Of a stretch of DNA of 5,888 bases, positions 1 to 5,056 are shown piece after piece. This stretch comes from Clostridiaceae bacterium (lineage in GTDB: Bacteria > Bacillota > Clostridia > UMGS1883 > JAAYMJ01). The stretch covers positions 1 through 5,888 of the forward strand of contig JAAYMJ010000295.1 in the NCBI GenBank assembly GCA_012521455.1, read 5' to 3'. The notes under the pieces are model-generated. The model had not been told where the DNA came from and made no database searches. It worked only from the letters and a program-made list of their open reading frames with translations. Positions within the stretch are counted from its first letter, which is position 1; every line of letters starts with the position of its first letter. Made by a program: the position numbers and the translations under genes.

Positions 1-1143
1 CGTCCTTCCGCTTCTGTAGCATGCGGTGCAGAAAGAGGGAACAAAGCCTTCGTCCATTATCCAGTGGATTACTTCCATGGCGCTGCGGTCATCTTCAAGG
101 TTAAACTGGGAAACCGTCTTTTCGCGGTTTTTATATCCCCCGACTCCTACGGCGGATCCCCCTGACATTTGGGATACCCCGATCCTTAAAAGCTCTTTTC
201 TCATTTCAACGCTTTCCCTTGTTGAAATGATTATCCCCGTAAAGGGCACCGCAATCCTTATGATTGCCACAAGCCTTTTAAAGGTGTCATCATCCACAGC
301 ATAGGGGAATTTTTTCGCCAATGCCCCTTCGGCTTCCCTAATTCTTGGAACGGATATGGTGTGAAAGCCCACGCCGTATTCCTGTTCCAAGTGCTCGTTA
401 TGAAGCATTAGCCCCAAAACCTCAAAGCTGGGGTCATATAACCCGAACAAAACCCCGCCGCCCACGTCGTCAATCCCGCCCTGCATTGCGCGGTCAAAGG
501 CGGTGGTGTGGTATTCATAATCGCTTTTCGGCCCTGACACATGGTAATGCTCGTAGGTTTTCTTGTGGTATGTTTCTTGGAACAACACATATGTACCAAT
601 GCCCACGTCGGCTAGTTTTTTGTAGTTTTCAACGGTGGTGGCGGCTATATTTACATTGACCCTCCTGATTTCACCGTTTTTGCACTTTACGGAATATATT
701 GTCTTTATGCAGTCTATAACATAGTCAATGGGGCAGTTTTCGTCATCTTCCCCCGCCTCCAGCGCAATCCTTTTGTGCCCCATGGACTCCAAAATTTCAA
801 TTTCTTCCTTTACTTCTTCCAAAGTAAGCTTTCTTCTTTTAAAATTGTGCCCGCAGTTATACCCGCAGTACAGGCACTTATTCACGCAGTAGTCGGAAAT
901 GTAAAGGGGCGCAAAGAGCACTATCCTGTTGCCATACACATGGTTTCGGATTTTTTCCGCGATTTTAAAAATCCTCTCGTCGAATTTTTTGTCGTTATTT
1001 ACTAAAAGCGTCGCCACTTCTTTGTGGGTTAAACCCTCAAAATTGTCCGCCTTATCCAAAATGGCGTTCATTTCCTCATCGCTTGCGTTTTTTGACAATT
1101 CCAGCAAGCCTAGAATATATTCCTCGTTGATAAATTTTGGCAT
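1..1143 (-). CDS. hydG: [FeFe]-hydrogenase maturase HydG, radical SAM tyrosine lyase (3' end outside window)
   Basis: HydG cleaves tyrosine with SAM radical chemistry to p-cresol, CO and cyanide, and builds the Fe(CO)2(CN) unit of the [FeFe]-hydrogenase H-cluster in the cytoplasm. Seen here: 381 open codons from ATG at 1143, reading off the left edge. The radical-SAM cluster motif CX3CX2C is at Cys86, Cys90 and Cys93 (CVNKCLYC). An LEAGED stretch at about 128-133 sits where the SAM-binding motif is expected. A glycine-rich SGGS..GVGGY segment lies near 330-337. The window ends in CTACYRSGRT, with Cys372 and Cys375 as the first two ligands of the HydG-specific C-terminal cluster. That second cluster distinguishes HydG from ThiH and HydE. 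The family is about 470 residues, so roughly 90 are missing, including the third Cys of that motif. The start has a GAGG ribosome site that overlaps the TGA of the upstream gene with a 12-bp gap, implying translational coupling. Confidence 0.96.
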   Translation of the reverse strand, partial: MPKFINEEYILGLLELSKNASDEEMNAILDKADNFEGLTHKEVATLLVNNDKKFDERIFKIAEKIRNHVYGNRIVLFAPLYISDYCVNKCLYCGYNCGHNFKRRKLTLEEVKEEIEILESMGHKRIALEAGEDDENCPIDYVIDCIKTIYSVKCKNGEIRRVNVNIAATTVENYKKLADVGIGTYVLFQETYHKKTYEHYHVSGPKSDYEYHTTAFDRAMQGGIDDVGGGVLFGLYDPSFEVLGLMLHNEHLEQEYGVGFHTISVPRIREAEGALAKKFPYAVDDDTFKRLVAIIRIAVPFTGIIISTRESVEMRKELLRIGVSQMSGGSAVGVGGYKNREKTVSQFNLEDDRSAMEVIHWIMDEGFVPSFCTACYRSGRT

Positions 1144-1155
1144 AAAACCACTTCC

Positions 1156-1416
1156 TCATTCTATAATATCTTTTTTGCTTATTGCCGCTTTTACGCTTAC
1201 CCCTTTTAATTTTCCAAGCTTTCCTGTAAAGTTGTTGATTTCATCCAAAGTAGCAAGCACAATAATGGAGATTACCGCCACAGAATGGCTTTCAAAAGGA
1301 AGGCCCATCCTACCCTTCACAATGTGTGAAAAATCCGACACAATTTCGTTAAACTCCTTTTGAACATCATGGGGGTTATCCAAAACTACCCCGATTACAG
1401 CAAATTTTTTTACCAT
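1156..1416 (-). CDS. TM1266-family putative iron-only hydrogenase system regulator
   Basis: An 86-residue protein of the small family named after Thermotoga TM1266, which is regularly encoded beside hydE, hydF and hydG. The fold is related to the ACT-like C-terminal domain of NikR. It has no DNA-binding domain of its own, and its molecular role is not established. Seen here: a beta start (KKFAVIGVVLDN), a helix (HDVQKEFNEIVSDFS), the segment GRMGLPF, a hydrophobic strand VAVISIIVLA, then a second helix and the strand VSVKAAI. This gives the two-repeat ferredoxin-like pattern of the family. ATG at 1416 follows a GGGAGG ribosome site (1430-1425) with 8-nt spacing. It is the first gene of the hyd unit and lies directly below the switch-like leader at 1417-1608. 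Its TGA overlaps the hydG ribosome site. Family assignment is firm; function is inferred from context. Confidence 0.9.
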   Translation of the reverse strand: MVKKFAVIGVVLDNPHDVQKEFNEIVSDFSHIVKGRMGLPFESHSVAVISIIVLATLDEINNFTGKLGKLKGVSVKAAISKKDIIE

Positions 1417-1436
1417 ACTAAAATCCTCCCAAACTT

Positions 1437-1491
1437 AAAAAGCCTTCCTAAAGGTATTCCATCCTGCGACGAAATAGCCTATTAGGAAGGC
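1437..1491 (-). terminator. Intrinsic terminator (attenuator) ahead of the TM1266-hydG genes
   Basis: Minus-strand GCCTTCCTA (1491-1483) pairs perfectly with TAGGAAGGC (1450-1442), immediately followed by TTTTT (1441-1437). The stem extends inward with AGG/CCT and TATT/AATA around a single bulged C. This leaves a 14-nt loop (1472-1459) that is complementary to the upstream segment 1546-1536. It lies after a promoter and 7 bases before the ribosome site of the next gene. That position means attenuation rather than the end of an operon. Confidence 0.75.
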
Positions 1492-1546
1492 ACAAGTTTT
1501 CTGTTTTTCTCATTCTTTCGAATCAGAAAACTCTTCTTCGTCAGGA
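1462..1546 (-). promoter_or_regulatory. Candidate riboswitch or attenuator aptamer (three-way junction) in the hyd leader
   Basis: Folding by eye on the minus strand gives a compact three-way junction. P1 pairs TCCTG+ACGAAG (1546-1536) with TTTCGT+CAGGA (1474-1469 and 1466-1462), 11 pairs including one G-U, with a 2-nt bulge. P2 pairs AGTTTTCTG (1532-1524) with CAGAAAACT (1503-1495). It is capped by ATTC-GAAA-GAAT, a GNRA tetraloop, and has a purine-rich 8-nt bulge GAGAAAAA (1511-1504). P3 pairs GCCT (1491-1488) with AGGC (1480-1477) around a 7-nt loop. Joining segments are 3, 3 and 2 nt. P3 uses the 5' arm of the downstream terminator and P1 uses its loop, so this fold and the terminator exclude each other; stabilising the junction should switch expression ON. 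I do not recognise the element as a known riboswitch class, and no ligand can be named from the sequence. Confidence 0.6.
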
Positions 1547-1565
1547 CTTTAACAAAGTAATATGT

Positions 1566-1601
1566 AAAAAATACACTTAAAAGAAGAAATTCTCCTTTTA
1601 A
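1566..1601 (-). terminator. AT-rich hairpin near the 5' end of the hyd leader, possible terminator of the decarboxylase-EamA unit
   Basis: TTAAAAGGAGA (1601-1591) pairs with TCTTCTTTTAA (1587-1577), with one G-U, around a 3-nt loop; after five bases comes TTTTTT (1571-1566). It may end read-through from the EamA gene at 1644. It also falls about 7 nt into the predicted hyd transcript, so it could be a 5' stabilising stem. The gap before the T-run makes it a weak terminator. Confidence 0.4.
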
Positions 1602-1614
1602 ATGATTCCATTAA

Positions 1615-1643
1615 ATTATATACTATTAATTTTAATCCGTCAA
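1615..1643 (-). promoter_or_regulatory. Sigma-A-type promoter of the hyd leader and operon
   Basis: -35 TTGACG (1643-1638), exactly 17 bases, then -10 TATAAT (1620-1615) on the minus strand. The -35 begins right after the TAG of the EamA gene. A start near 1608 gives a leader of about 190 nt before the ATG at 1416, so the hyd genes can be transcribed independently of the upstream pair. Confidence 0.8.
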
Positions 1644-2057
1644 CTAAAAAATCATAAAAATTGTGCCCAAAGTGATTAAAACGCCGCCGATGATGGTTTT
1701 TATGCCCACTTGCTCTTTTAAAAATATTGCAGAAAGCAAAATAACCAAAACCACCGAAAACTTGTCCACCGCGGCAACCCTTGACACATCCCCGACGGAT
1801 ACCGCCTTGTAGTAGCAAAGCCAAGAAAGCCCCGTCATAAGGCCCGACAGCGCCAAAAAGATTAAATTGTTCTTATTTAGGGCCCCAAAATCCTTCTGCC
1901 CGCCTGTGACATAAACCACAACCCACGACATTACCAAAACCACGCAAGTGCGAATAGCTGTGGCAAGGTTTGAGTTTATCCCCGAAATCCCCACCTTTGC
2001 AAGAATTGTTGTAAGGGCGGCAAAGAGAGCCGCTAAAACCGAATATAAAACCCACAT
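1644..2057 (-). CDS. Half-size EamA-family (drug/metabolite superfamily) membrane transporter
   Basis: A 137-residue integral membrane protein with a single EamA domain (COG2510-like). Most DMT transporters have two such domains in about 300 residues, so this half-size form presumably works as a dimer. Hydrophobic segments lie near residues 2-22, 33-52, 64-83, 99-113 and 119-136. The family's hydrophilic turn GDVSRVAAVDK (89-99) and the late ...GGVLITLGT helix are clear. ATG at 2057 has an AGGAGG ribosome site with 8-nt spacing, and that site overlaps the stop codon of the decarboxylase gene. The 12-bp gap means one transcription unit with translational coupling. Substrate is unknown; export of an amine or amino acid connected with the decarboxylase is an inference from linkage only. 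Confidence 0.88.
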   Translation of the reverse strand: MWVLYSVLAALFAALTTILAKVGISGINSNLATAIRTCVVLVMSWVVVYVTGGQKDFGALNKNNLIFLALSGLMTGLSWLCYYKAVSVGDVSRVAAVDKFSVVLVILLSAIFLKEQVGIKTIIGGVLITLGTIFMIF

Positions 2058-2069
2058 AGTAAAAACCTC

Positions 2070-3392
2070 CTAAATCACTTCTATTTTTCCGCCTTCAATG
2101 CCTAAAATATTCCCGCCAGCATTTAGTATCCGTTTTGCGTTTTCAACCTGCCAGGATAAAACTTTATCGCCGCTTGCGATTAATATTGTGCCGGGGGGAT
2201 ACGAGGTAATTGTGTTTTTTGAAATTTTGCCCGCCGCCTCATCCAGGCTAACCCATCTTCCCGCCTTTTCCCTTGCCTCTTTCGGGGTTATGGCAAAGAC
2301 GGCTTTTTCATAGTTTAGGCTAAATCCGCCTCTTTCTTGCGGCAGGCTTTCTACTGCCCTTTTTAGTTTTTCCAAATCCTCTTTTGTATGGGCAATATTT
2401 ATAATAAAAACCAAGTTTTTTAAATCCGCCATCTCGGGGATTATTTTATATTCCAAAACCAGCTTTTCCTGCGCCTCATACCCTGAACTAAAAGGTATAA
2501 CCAGCCTTGTAAAGTCCCGCTTTCCCGTGTATTTTCCCACTTTCCCGGGAAGCCCGAAAAGCCTTTTTATTTCCCTATACAAGTCCTCATATATTCCGCC
2601 TGCCCTTTCCTCCATAACCCGCAGGGCAATTTCAGTGTACGCCAAAAGCAAAAACGAGGGGCTTGTGGTCATGAACAAATTTATATCCTCCTGCAAATCC
2701 GTCCCGTCAGTTAAAAGTATGGCGGTTTGCGTTGGGGCGGGCAGGGTCTTATGGGTGCTTACCACACAGGCCGCTGCCCCTTCTTCTATTGCGCATTTTG
2801 GAAAATGCCCAAAAAAGGGAAAGTGGGCCCCGTGGGCCTGGTCCACCAAAAGGGGTATGCTATATTTTTTTGCCACCGCGCTGATTGCGCCAATATCGCA
2901 GCTCACCCCGTAGTAGTTCGGGCTTGTGATGTAAATGGCGCATGCATCGGGGTTTTTTAGGATTTCTTCTTCCACATCCTTTGGGTTTATCCCCCCTGTG
3001 TAGCCTTCCTCTTTTAAATACTCAGGATAAACCCACACAGGGGTTGCGCCAAATACCGATATGGCGTTTACCGCGCTTATGTGGCTTAATCTATCCATAA
3101 TAACTTTGCCGCCTTTTACATAGTGGTAAAGCATTGCAAAAATCCCCAAAGTTGAGCCCTGTGTCAGAAGATAAGCCTTCTTTGCGCCGTAAATCTTTGC
3201 GGCGTATTCATTTGCGCCCATTAAAAAACCTTTCGGGTTTCTTAAATTGTCGGATAGCTCTGTTTCCGTGGTGTCAATGTCAAAGATATCGTTATAAAAC
3301 TCAAAAAGACCCTCCCCCATCTTATGCCCCGGCATATGAAAGGGAAGGTACCCCTCTTTTTTAATGTTTTTTAACTTATTGTAAATTTCCAT
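2070..3392 (-). CDS. Orn/Lys/Arg-type decarboxylase, PLP-dependent (YaaO/SpeA-like)
   Basis: A 440-residue fold-type-I PLP enzyme that decarboxylates a basic amino acid to an amine (agmatine, cadaverine or putrescine). It matches the short Firmicute type (YaaO/SpeA), not the ~700-residue enterobacterial acid-stress enzymes. Seen here: the N-terminal LPFHMPGHKMG signature (16-26); the phosphate-binding loop QGSTLG (78-83); VDQAHGAHF, with Asp184 expected to hold the PLP ring nitrogen; STHKTLPAPTQTA, with Lys215 as the PLP Schiff-base lysine; and the C-terminal YPPGTILIASGDKV (398-411). I chose ATG 3392, which has GAGG eight bases upstream. The frame stays open upstream to 3500, but that stretch is promoter and hairpin DNA and would add a non-family hydrophobic segment. 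Substrate (Arg, Lys or Orn) cannot be decided from the sequence. Confidence 0.9.
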   Translation of the reverse strand: MEIYNKLKNIKKEGYLPFHMPGHKMGEGLFEFYNDIFDIDTTETELSDNLRNPKGFLMGANEYAAKIYGAKKAYLLTQGSTLGIFAMLYHYVKGGKVIMDRLSHISAVNAISVFGATPVWVYPEYLKEEGYTGGINPKDVEEEILKNPDACAIYITSPNYYGVSCDIGAISAVAKKYSIPLLVDQAHGAHFPFFGHFPKCAIEEGAAACVVSTHKTLPAPTQTAILLTDGTDLQEDINLFMTTSPSFLLLAYTEIALRVMEERAGGIYEDLYREIKRLFGLPGKVGKYTGKRDFTRLVIPFSSGYEAQEKLVLEYKIIPEMADLKNLVFIINIAHTKEDLEKLKRAVESLPQERGGFSLNYEKAVFAITPKEAREKAGRWVSLDEAAGKISKNTITSYPPGTILIASGDKVLSWQVENAKRILNAGGNILGIEGGKIEVI

Positions 3393-3422
3393 ACAAACTA
3401 CCTCAAAACTAAATTTACCTAA

Positions 3423-3451
3423 ATTATAGCACAAAAGCAAAAAAAGCACAA
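3423..3451 (-). promoter_or_regulatory. Probable promoter of the decarboxylase-EamA unit
   Basis: -10 TATAAT (3428-3423) lies about 30 bases before the ATG at 3392. The -35 at 17-base spacing is TTGTGC (3451-3446), which keeps only the TTG of the consensus. A second TATAAT occurs upstream at 3486-3481 without a convincing -35. Confidence 0.5.
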
Positions 3452-3476
3452 AATAAAATCCCCCGTAAAAGGGGGG
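3449..3476 (-). terminator. C6/G5 hairpin with T-rich tail, weak minus-strand terminator candidate
   Basis: On the minus strand a run of six C (3476-3471), the loop TTTTAC and five G (3464-3460) are followed by ATTTTATTTTG. It would end a transcript coming from the hairpin-rich spacer just before the decarboxylase promoter. The T-run is interrupted, so this is tentative. Confidence 0.4.
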
Positions 3477-3487
3477 TATCATTATAA

Positions 3488-3695
3488 GGCACAGCCCCAA
3501 ACACTACCGCAAGCGGGCAAGCGTTTTTTGCCCGCCACGCAATTTTTTCTGCCCTCAAACGGGTTCGTGTTAACGCTTGCGCGGCTATACTGCGCCAACC
3601 CTCATAAAATGCTATAGGGGCATATATCCCCAAAAAACCACGGAATTAGGATTAACTTTTGTGCCGCGGGGATACCGCGCGGTTTTACTATAGAA
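3488..3695. other. GC-rich, hairpin-dense intergenic segment; possible structured RNA of unknown strand
   Basis: No protein gene fits here. The segment is GC-rich in patches (25 of 40 bases at 3501-3540 are G or C) among AT-rich spacers. It holds several inverted repeats: GCGGGCAA/TTGCCCGC (3513-3520, 3528-3535); GGGG/CCCC (3617-3620, 3628-3631); CGCGG/CCGCG (3665-3669, 3675-3679); GGGTT/AACCC (3561-3565, 3597-3601). There are also two overlapping long-range pairings of GCAAGCG-type sequence with 3572-3581. GGCACA (3488-3493) and TGTGCC (3660-3665) can close the whole segment. I find no convincing promoter on either strand and do not recognise 6S RNA, tmRNA, RNase P RNA or SRP RNA. Confidence 0.4.
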
Positions 3696-3719
3696 AAAGT
3701 GCCGCTTTTGCGGCACTTT
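3694..3719 (-). terminator. Intrinsic terminator of the DUF2508 gene
   Basis: AAAGTGCCGC and GCGGCACTTT form a 10-bp stem (3719-3710 and 3705-3696) around AAAA, running into TTTTT (3698-3694) on the minus strand. It overlaps the TAA of the DUF2508 gene. On the plus strand it is followed only by an interrupted T-rich stretch. Confidence 0.85.
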
Positions 3720-3966
3720 AGATGGTTTTATTTTTCAGTATATTTAAAAGGTGCTTATAATGTGCTTCCGACGCCTTGATTTTATATGTGTACATATCAA
3801 TTAAATCCCTGTCTTTTGCGTAGTTGTAGTTGCGCCTTGCAATGTCCAAATCCTCCATCACTTCTTTTATCTGCCTGTAAATATCCTCATCAATTATTTT
3901 TTTGTTTTTCTTTGACTGAAAAAACGACGCAAAAAGCCCCGTTTTCCTCTCCTGCGGGTTTTGCAC
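3718..3966 (-). CDS. DUF2508 (YaaL-like) small protein
   Basis: An 82-residue soluble protein of unknown function. The C-terminal half (EVMEDLDIARRNYNYAKDRDLIDMYTYKIKASEAHYKHLL) has the two-helix pattern of DUF2508: acidic/basic amphipathic helix, Asp-x-Asp-Leu-Ile-Asp turn, then a helix ending in aromatic-lysine-leucine. B. subtilis YaaL, encoded beside recR and bofA, is the best-known member. The N-terminus has the usual LFxxFFxxKKxKK basic patch. I chose GTG at 3966 because AGGGGG (3980-3975) sits 8 bases upstream. Starts further up (ATG 4021-4023 or TTG 4024-4026) lack a ribosome site and lie almost on the predicted transcription start. It is monocistronic, with a terminator right at its stop codon. 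Confidence 0.8.
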   Translation of the reverse strand: MQNPQERKTGLFASFFQSKKNKKIIDEDIYRQIKEVMEDLDIARRNYNYAKDRDLIDMYTYKIKASEAHYKHLLNILKNKTI

Positions 3967-4034
3967 ACATTCCACCCCCTTGTGTGTATGTAAAATTTTT
4001 CCTTTCATTTTGATTATATCCATCAAATTTATTA

Positions 4035-4063
4035 ATTATACTATTTTTATGCGCCCGCAAAAA
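4035..4063 (-). promoter_or_regulatory. Possible promoter of the DUF2508 gene
   Basis: A perfect -10 TATAAT (4040-4035) on the minus strand. At 17-base spacing the -35 is only TTTTTG. It gives a start near 4028 and a ~60-nt leader to the GTG at 3966, which argues against the upstream in-frame starts. The rest of 4064-4133 is AT-rich and I see nothing else in it. Confidence 0.35.
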
Positions 4064-4133
4064 AAGTTAAAACCAAAATTTAAGATAACTCCCAAGGGGG
4101 AAAACCCAAAAACATAATTTTTGCACAAAAACT

Positions 4134-4162
4134 AAAAACGCCGTTTGCAAAAGCAAACGGCG
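4134..4162 (-). terminator. Intrinsic terminator of mscL
   Basis: CGCCGTTTGC (4162-4153) and GCAAACGGCG (4148-4139) form a perfect 10-bp stem with a TTTT loop, followed by TTTTT (4138-4134) and more T. A-runs precede it on the minus strand, so it would also work as a terminator on the plus strand. It begins 5 bases after the mscL TAA. Confidence 0.92.
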
Positions 4163-4167
4163 TTTTT

Positions 4168-4608
4168 TTAAAGCTCGCTTGTGCAGTGGGGGCACCTTGT
4201 GGCCTCGATATGTATAGAAGTTTTGCAATATGGGCAGTCTTTAGTAGAGGGCAAATTTTCCTCCTCTGCGTTCTTTTTAAAGTTTTTAATCCGGTTTATC
4301 TGCCTTACAAAAATAAAGAGGGTAAACGCCACAATTAAAAAGTCAATCACATTGGTTATAAATATGCCATACTTTATGGTGCCCACGTTTGCCGCCTCAG
4401 CCTGGGCAATGGTATCATAATGCTTTCCGTCTAAAGCGAAAAACAAGTTTGAAAACTCAATCCTTCCTAAAAATATGGAGAAAAACGGCATGATTATGTC
4501 ATTTACAAGGCTTGTGACAATTTTGTTAAAAGCGCCGCCAATAATTACCCCCACAGCAAGGTCAACAATATTGCCCCGGAGAGCGAAGTTTTTAAACTCT
4601 TTAACCAT
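4168..4608 (-). CDS. mscL: Large-conductance mechanosensitive channel MscL with C-terminal zinc ribbon
   Basis: MscL is a homopentameric inner-membrane channel that opens under membrane tension and releases solutes during hypo-osmotic shock. Seen in the 146 residues: the N-terminal signature KEFKNFALRGNIVDLAVGVIIGGAFNKIVTS, TM1 at about 14-42, a periplasmic loop (about 45-77), TM2 at about 78-101, and the basic RQINRIKNFKK stretch after TM2. The tail carries two CPxC pairs (Cys125/128 and Cys139/142), a small zinc ribbon found on many Firmicute and actinobacterial MscL proteins but absent from E. coli MscL. I chose ATG 4608: the protein then begins MVKEFKNF as in the family, with AGGGTG about 6-8 bases upstream. 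An in-frame start 15 codons upstream would place the start inside the promoter region. It is a single-gene unit with its own promoter and terminator. Confidence 0.97.
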   Translation of the reverse strand: MVKEFKNFALRGNIVDLAVGVIIGGAFNKIVTSLVNDIIMPFFSIFLGRIEFSNLFFALDGKHYDTIAQAEAANVGTIKYGIFITNVIDFLIVAFTLFIFVRQINRIKNFKKNAEEENLPSTKDCPYCKTSIHIEATRCPHCTSEL

Positions 4609-4629
4609 ATAAATCACCCTTTCACAAAA

Positions 4630-4658
4630 ATTATACACAATATGCGATATCAAGGCAA
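4630..4658 (-). promoter_or_regulatory. mscL promoter
   Basis: -35 TTGCCT (4658-4653), 17 bases, -10 TATAAT (4635-4630) on the minus strand, giving a start about 15 bases before the ATG at 4608. It diverges from the plus-strand promoter at 4682-4710, so both may share upstream control. Confidence 0.7.
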
Positions 4659-4681
4659 GAAGGGCGATATATATAATAATT

Positions 4682-4710
4682 TTGACAATATAATAAAGAA
4701 ATGGTATAAT
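4682..4710 (+). promoter_or_regulatory. Consensus sigma-A promoter of the MazG-like/DUF2232 unit
   Basis: Perfect TTGACA (4682-4687), a 17-base spacer and perfect TATAAT (4705-4710). The transcript should start near 4717 and leave a ~30-nt leader to the TTG start at 4747. This is the strongest promoter match in the window. Confidence 0.88.
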
Positions 4711-4746
4711 TAAAGAATAAACCTTCCTTGAAAGGCGGTAGTAAAG

Positions 4747-5052
4747 TTGGATGACTTGGGCCTTGATATCGTCAGGAATATTTTTTGCATTGAATCCATA
4801 AAGGGCGAAATATTAAAAAATTTGGGGATTTTGTATAAAAAGATGGCGGACAATTCCGACAACAATGAACTGTCGGCAATCCTTTCAAAGGTTTGCCTGC
4901 TTAATTATCTTTTGGCCAAAAAGCTGGGGATAAGTTATGCCCGCCTTGAGCTTGACATGTTGGATTTATTGAAAAAAAACGATTTAGAGTATTTATCAAA
5001 AGAGGATGTTACATCGCTATACGAGCACATAGGAAGAAGGACTAAGGAGTAA
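4747..5052 (+). CDS. MazG-like family small protein
   Basis: A 101-residue, all-helical soluble protein. The central part (IKGEILKNLGILYKKMADN...ILSKVCLLNYLLAKKLGISYARLELDML) resembles the short MazG-like family of Firmicutes (PF12643 type), with its hallmark YLLAKKLGIS followed by an aspartate/leucine-rich helix. True MazG proteins are NTP pyrophosphohydrolases with an EEXXE...EXXD metal site. I cannot find that site complete here, so catalytic activity is doubtful. The start is TTG at 4747, preceded by AGGCGG eight bases upstream; the nearby ATG at 4751 is out of frame. It is the first gene after a consensus promoter. Its stop codon overlaps the AAGGAG of the next gene, so the two are coupled. 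Family assignment is by pattern only. Confidence 0.65.
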   Translation: MDDLGLDIVRNIFCIESIKGEILKNLGILYKKMADNSDNNELSAILSKVCLLNYLLAKKLGISYARLELDMLDLLKKNDLEYLSKEDVTSLYEHIGRRTKE

Positions 5053-5056
5053 GCGT

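Noticed and set aside
929..1363. 144-codon plus-strand frame antisense to hydG and the TM1266 gene
   Set aside because: It is a shadow of two clearly conserved genes on the other strand and has no ribosome site; the same applies to the plus-strand frame at 345-659.
1442..1474. T-box antiterminator resemblance (GGATGGAATACC) in the hyd leader
   Set aside because: The T-box core GGUGGNACCGCG is not matched, there is no Stem I with specifier loop, and hydrogenase maturation genes are not T-box targets.
1516..1545. Hammerhead ribozyme core resemblance (CTGACGA followed by GAAA)
   Set aside because: The GAAA is a tetraloop on its own stem, no stem II lies between the two motifs, and no cleavage-site stem I/III arrangement can be drawn.
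1539..1574. Possible 11-codon leader peptide (GTG at 1574 to TGA ending in the P1 5' strand)
   Set aside because: The only GGAG-like site is about 15 bases upstream of the GTG, too far, and the peptide has no codon run suggesting attenuation.
3393..3500. In-frame upstream extension of the decarboxylase (36 residues, hydrophobic)
   Set aside because: It covers the promoter -10 and a C6/G5 hairpin, has no ribosome site at its start, and has no counterpart in the enzyme family; ATG 3392 has GAGG at the right spacing.
3424..3633. 69-codon open frame on the minus strand within the hairpin-rich spacer
   Set aside because: No ribosome site, no recognisable composition or family, and it overlaps palindromic DNA and the decarboxylase promoter.
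3488..3665. 6S RNA identity for the 178-base segment closed by GGCACA/TGTGCC
   Set aside because: 6S RNA is a single long rod with a central bubble; this segment branches into several separate hairpins and has no promoter-like open-complex mimic.
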